Assembly: GCF_945859685.1 (NCBI RefSeq)
Contig: NC_079148.1
Coordinates: 25,741,946 to 25,805,945 of the forward strand
DNA length: 64,000 nt
Direction: 5' to 3'
Source: Eupeodes corollae
Taxonomy: Eukaryota; Arthropoda; Insecta; Diptera; Syrphidae
Shown here: positions 60,060-64,000 of the stretch, piece by piece
Position numbering within the stretch: position 1 is the first letter of the stretch
Layout of the letters: every line of letters starts with the position of its first letter
The notes under the pieces: model-generated
What the model was told of the DNA's origin: nothing
Databases searched by the model: none
The model's input: the letters and a program-made list of their open reading frames with translations, nothing else
Position numbers and translations under genes: made by a program

Positions 60060-60400
60060 ACTTTACTTATATTACATTTTATATTGAGCTCATTGCATAT
60101 CCGTGTGGGGTTGTTGGACTACAATGGTGACGAAGGTCACCATACAAATATGTAACTCGCGTCAGTTTGAATTCCTGACCAAATAAAGAAAACCCAGTTA
60201 CGAAGCACCAACAAGCCTCAGTTATGGACAGATTTACTGTTGACAACCCACTCAAACGAAAAATTAGCGGAGGCCCTAGACGAAAGTGGTGACATCGTAG
60301 TGGAACCGGAGCCAATGCTGAGGGTATGGAAGGACTAATTTTGCAGACTTTACAACGGTGACGACGCGACGGATCAAATTCGGGTGTTAGGCAGGATGAT
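60060..60400. other. Short spacer with a possible LINE scrap
   Basis: The plus strand reads NPLKRKISGGPRRKW near 60250, loosely like the basic end of RTE-type polyproteins. Too short to classify. Confidence 0.2.
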
Positions 60401-60439
60401 CCATGATGTTTTAATAAATATGATTCAAAATATAATCAG

Positions 60440-61400
60440 CATAAGTGTTCATACATGCGTTTCGCCCCGGTTTAATAGTTGGGCTCATCAGAAGTTGACC
60501 ATAATAACTTGTCTTAAACCACACTGGTGCTCCATAAGTGAGGACTGGCTGAAATATACTTTTAAAAATTAATATTTTATTATGTATGCTTAGACGAGAC
60601 TTCCTATTAATAAACGGATACAGAATTTTAATTAATAAAGTAATTTTATGGATTGAGTTTGATATGTGACCTTGAAAGTGAGTTTTTAATCCAGTATAAT
60701 GCCAAGATATTTACAATTTTCGGACCATACGATATTGATTGCATTAATATTGAGTGTGGTTTGTGGGATAAATCATTGTTTCTGCGTCGTGTGAACCAAA
60801 TAGCCTGGCATTTTTCGGCATTAACTTTAATTTTCCACTTAGTTAAGTTAAGAAGTTTATGAAGGGAATACTTAAAGTAGTTAAGTGCGTCTAGATCAAA
60901 AGATCCTTAAGGAACGCCAAATGAAATATCAAATAAAGAAGATTTCGCAAGTACAGTACTAAAAAAAAACTTTCGTTTTTTAAAGAATTCCTAATAATTT
61001 GGATAAGATATCGTGGAAAATTCACCAAACTTAGCTTAAAGATGATTCCATCGTGCCAAACAGTGTCAAAAGTTTTTTCTATGTCTAACAAAACTATACC
61101 CGTTGAATGTCATAAAACAAGATTGTTTTTGACATATTTTGTAGTTCTAAGGAATTGGTGGGAGGTGGAGTGACCTGCTCTAAATCCAAATTGTTCAATT
61201 GGATGTATGCTTCTTTCGTCAATATGATGCAGGAGTCATCCTTTAACACCTTTTCAAAAATGTTAATAGTATTGCTTAGAAGACTTATAGACCTATAACT
61301 TGATGGGCTATCTTTAGGTTTTCCAGCCTTGTCAATAGGTATAACCTTTGCTACTTTCCATTACCCGTGTATTCTTGGAAAATCTATCCATAGTACCTAT
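60440..61400 (-). pseudogene. Jockey-type LINE reverse transcriptase remnant
   Basis: Minus-strand blocks: EQFGFRAGHSTSHQFLRTTK (61190), VLLDIEKTFDTVWHDGIIFK, LVNFPRYLIQIIRNSLKNES, FGVP (start of the expected FGVPQGSVLSP), then KWKIKVNAEKCQAIWFTRRR (60800) and SLSRSHIKLNP. The YADD catalytic block has been deleted between 60900 and 60880. Multiple stops are present. Confidence 0.8.
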
Positions 61401-64000
61401 AATAGGATTTTAAACGAATAACAAAAACAATATCCATAGTATGTATAACACCGATGAAAGTTAGAGTAGAATCTTACTATGGATGGGTTTTTGACATTTA
61501 TACGAGTCTCGAATGGATCTTATGTGATCTCATGTGTTGGTACGATTGATATTGCATTTGTATCTCGATGGCTGTGTTCGTTGAGTAGTTGTGCATTTGC
61601 AATTATGTGTTTTCCATTAGGGAAAAAAAATCAATTTCTTACTGTTGATATTATTTAGTTTTGTTAGTTAAAATGGATTAACTGAGCTTATTTTGTAAGA
61701 GAAAACAATTGAAAAGATAATTATGTTTTTCTATGTTTCCACCAAAGGCACAAAACGATTTTAAAATGATTAAGTATGACAGCACTTTCTAAAATGCAAA
61801 TGGTGTTTCGATGTTTTCGAAGAGTGAAGTGCAAGTGAGATAGTTTGATTCGTGTTAAACAATGAAGATCTGATTAGTTCAGCACAATATAAGAATATGC
61901 TACTTACTCCATGTCCATTTTTTTTGTAATTTGATTAAAACAAAACTATATACTTTTTACACAAACATGCACATAAACAAACTATAAGGCATTATCTGAA
62001 GACCAACTCCTCCACACATGTTTTTCTTCTCAAATTTTGACTCGACTCAGCTCATTTCAACTGGATTCAGGTATATAAAGAATTTAGTCGAGCTTCAAGC
62101 TCGCTTCAACACCACATGTTAATGTAGTTGTCTACGAACAAACCCCCTACTTGAAGCATTACCATTTATTCTTGAAAATTGTCCATTTTATTAGTTTTAC
62201 TTAGTTTTTTTTGGCTAACGTATTTTTTTTATGATTTTTACAACACTTTCTTCTACTTGTGTTATTTTTTTAGTATTATTCTAACAGATCTTCTTTCAGT
62301 TGTAACAATTTTTAAATACAAAAATGAGACTACTGCGCATCGTTTTGTTGGCAATTTTTCACTGTACTATACATGGAATACCAAAAACACGCACTTATGA
62401 CAGATTTCTTTCAGTGAAAATTTGTCGGTGGATTTTGTTCAATGACAGAAATTTCGAATGATAGCTATAAACACCTTATCTAAAAAACTTCCAATGTTTG
62501 TTTTTAATGATGAAAACCAATGATAGCTTTAATTGGCCCCTAATGGCAAATTGTGATATCATATAAATCTTAAGGATTTCTTCTAAGCTCAATGAAACCA
62601 GTTTGAGTCCCTTTTGAAACGTATAAACTCGTAAGTTTAGAATTAAGGAACAGAAAGTCATTGTTCCACTTTCAATGACCAAAAAATTGTGATTTGTGAT
62701 TTTTTTTTTAATTAAAGCAGAAAAACGTTTTATTTACTTTGCCTGTGTTTGTTTTCCATTTAAGAAAATACCATAAACCCGAATATCGGTTAAATCTGAA
62801 ATCTCGAAATTATTATTTTTGTTGTTGAAATGAAAGTATATGACTTCAATGAACAAACAGTAGGTATTATTGTTCAATAAACTTACAAATTTATTTAAAA
62901 TACCCACCTGAATCTTACAATAGGTTTAAGATATAAAAACGTATTTTTATTAACTAATGCTAATATATAAATGGTCTTTAATGAGTTTATATCATTAAAC
63001 CATTTAACAACAAAAAAAAACATTCCACTTCTTATCTGAAGATTCATCATAAATTGTTGTTTATAAGTACACTTAATGTTTTGTTTGAAAGATTGTAATT
63101 TAAATATTAAATTAGAGACTGTATAATTTTTGCTAAAGGCATCATTAATAAAATTGAACTTAACTTAAACTATCTCAACTCAACATAGCTATAGTCTAAA
63201 CTTCCTAGTTTCATAAAATTACTAAATTAGGAAGCAATTTGTCAAAAACTTCTACAACAAGTTAATTATCCTCCTTTATTTAAACTATGTAAGTCACTAC
63301 ATACTCATCTCGACTTCAATTGAAAACAAAAAACATTAACAGTCACTTGAAAACTACAAATTCATTTACTATAAATACTTGTTAGGTTTGCATTTTAAGT
63401 TAACGTCTTTTTCTCTATGACCAATAATTGTATTAAGCAGATCTTATTATTGTTTCGATTTTCTATTCACTTAATAAATGTCCAATTGTCGATAATCACT
63501 TTAAATTAGAAACATTAAGCAGAAGGTACGTAGTTAATTGTTTATGTATTCGCGGCATTTGACCTCCACGTTCTACAGCTTGGCTATGTCAGCAGACACG
63601 CTTGAAATGTTATAAGTGCCGCCAATTTTAATTACCTACCTGCCAGAGATGTAAATTGCATTAAAACAAGTATTTGCTTCTCACTTATATTTAATAACAA
63701 ATAAAAAACAATATTAAACAAAATGTGTAATTTATGATTAACAGAATACCAGTACACGAGAAGAGATGCTACTGCTAGTATAATTGTCTGTAATATTTGA
63801 TATATGCAAATAGTTAATAAATTACAACTAATCTACTATAGTACAACATAATAAGCGATTTGTAATTCATGCTATTTTCGTGGTAGAATCTCACGTTTCT
63901 TTAGACTGGATAATTAGTGAGGAAAATATATTGGATAGGATCTTATTTCTTATAATGATTTGGAACATTAAACAAATAACTACATTATGTGAAAGTGAGG
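61401..64000. other. AT-rich intergenic or intronic DNA without a supported gene
   Basis: Only the 45-codon frame at 62324-62461 stands out. No transposon family recognised. The region may be upstream DNA or an intron of a gene beyond the window. Confidence 0.4.
62324..62461 (+). CDS. 45-codon open frame with a signal-peptide-like start
   Basis: ATG at 62324 (context AAAAATG) opens MRLLRIVLLAIFHCTIHG, which has a basic N-region, a hydrophobic core and a small residue where cleavage could occur. A basic 27-residue remainder (IPKTRTYDRFLSVKICR..) follows to TGA. It is below the usual size cut-off, with no known family and no splice evidence. It could be a small secreted peptide or chance in AT-rich DNA. 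Confidence 0.15.
   Translation: MRLLRIVLLAIFHCTIHGIPKTRTYDRFLSVKICRWILFNDRNFE

Noticed and set aside
63540..63640. Cys-rich reading resembling a gag zinc knuckle
   Set aside because: The C/H spacing does not fit CCHC and frames are broken.

Overview
This is AT-rich nuclear DNA of an animal, most likely a higher fly (Diptera). The evidence is spliced genes with short 55-80 bp introns next to giant transposon-filled ones, a cysteine-type selenoprotein-K homologue of the kind Drosophila carries, and a dense load of Tc1/mariner, PIF/Harbinger, piggyBac-type, LINE, SINE and LTR fragments. There are no bacterial operons, rRNA or CRISPR arrays. I assigned the organism from sequence character alone.

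Two host genes can be reconstructed. (1) A minus-strand anoctamin (TMEM16) gene. Twelve compact exons (11324 to 8015) encode the whole membrane core. Two N-terminal exons lie at 28849-29039 and 29108-29323, and a probable 13-nt start-codon exon lies at 45776-45788. Every splice phase closes, giving 997 codons plus stop over about 38 kb. All six calcium-binding residues known from TMEM16A are present. (2) A plus-strand two-exon gene at 52192-52594, a 113-residue selenoprotein-K/SelG homologue in which cysteine replaces selenocysteine.

Layout: 1-8 kb holds a Tc1-like remnant, a 1.3-kb interspersed repeat, an RTE-like LINE tail and a truncated SINE. 8-11.3 kb is the anoctamin core. 11.3-28.8 kb is a 17.5-kb intron with a nest of inverted-repeat elements, a Tc3-like transposase, a piggyBac-type MITE (TTAA ends), LINE pieces and a mariner. 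28.8-29.3 kb holds the N-terminal exons. 29.3-45.8 kb is a second giant intron with mariners carrying internal deletions, a long LINE with a (TGA)n tail, and one LINE inserted in another with a 14-bp target duplication. 46-47 kb is a GC-richer presumed promoter and 5' UTR. 47.8-51 kb holds Harbinger fragments, one of them inside a mariner gene. 51-51.7 kb is a minisatellite interrupted by a tRNA-derived SINE. 52 kb is the SelK-type gene. 53-61.4 kb is a pile of LINE, SINE, copia and gypsy fragments. 61.4-64 kb shows almost nothing.

The two host genes probably have unrelated roles: ion or lipid transport across a membrane, and an ER-membrane stress/palmitoylation cofactor. The most informative structures are the nested insertions, which give a relative chronology of transposition, and an internally deleted mariner that keeps a clean 221-codon frame.
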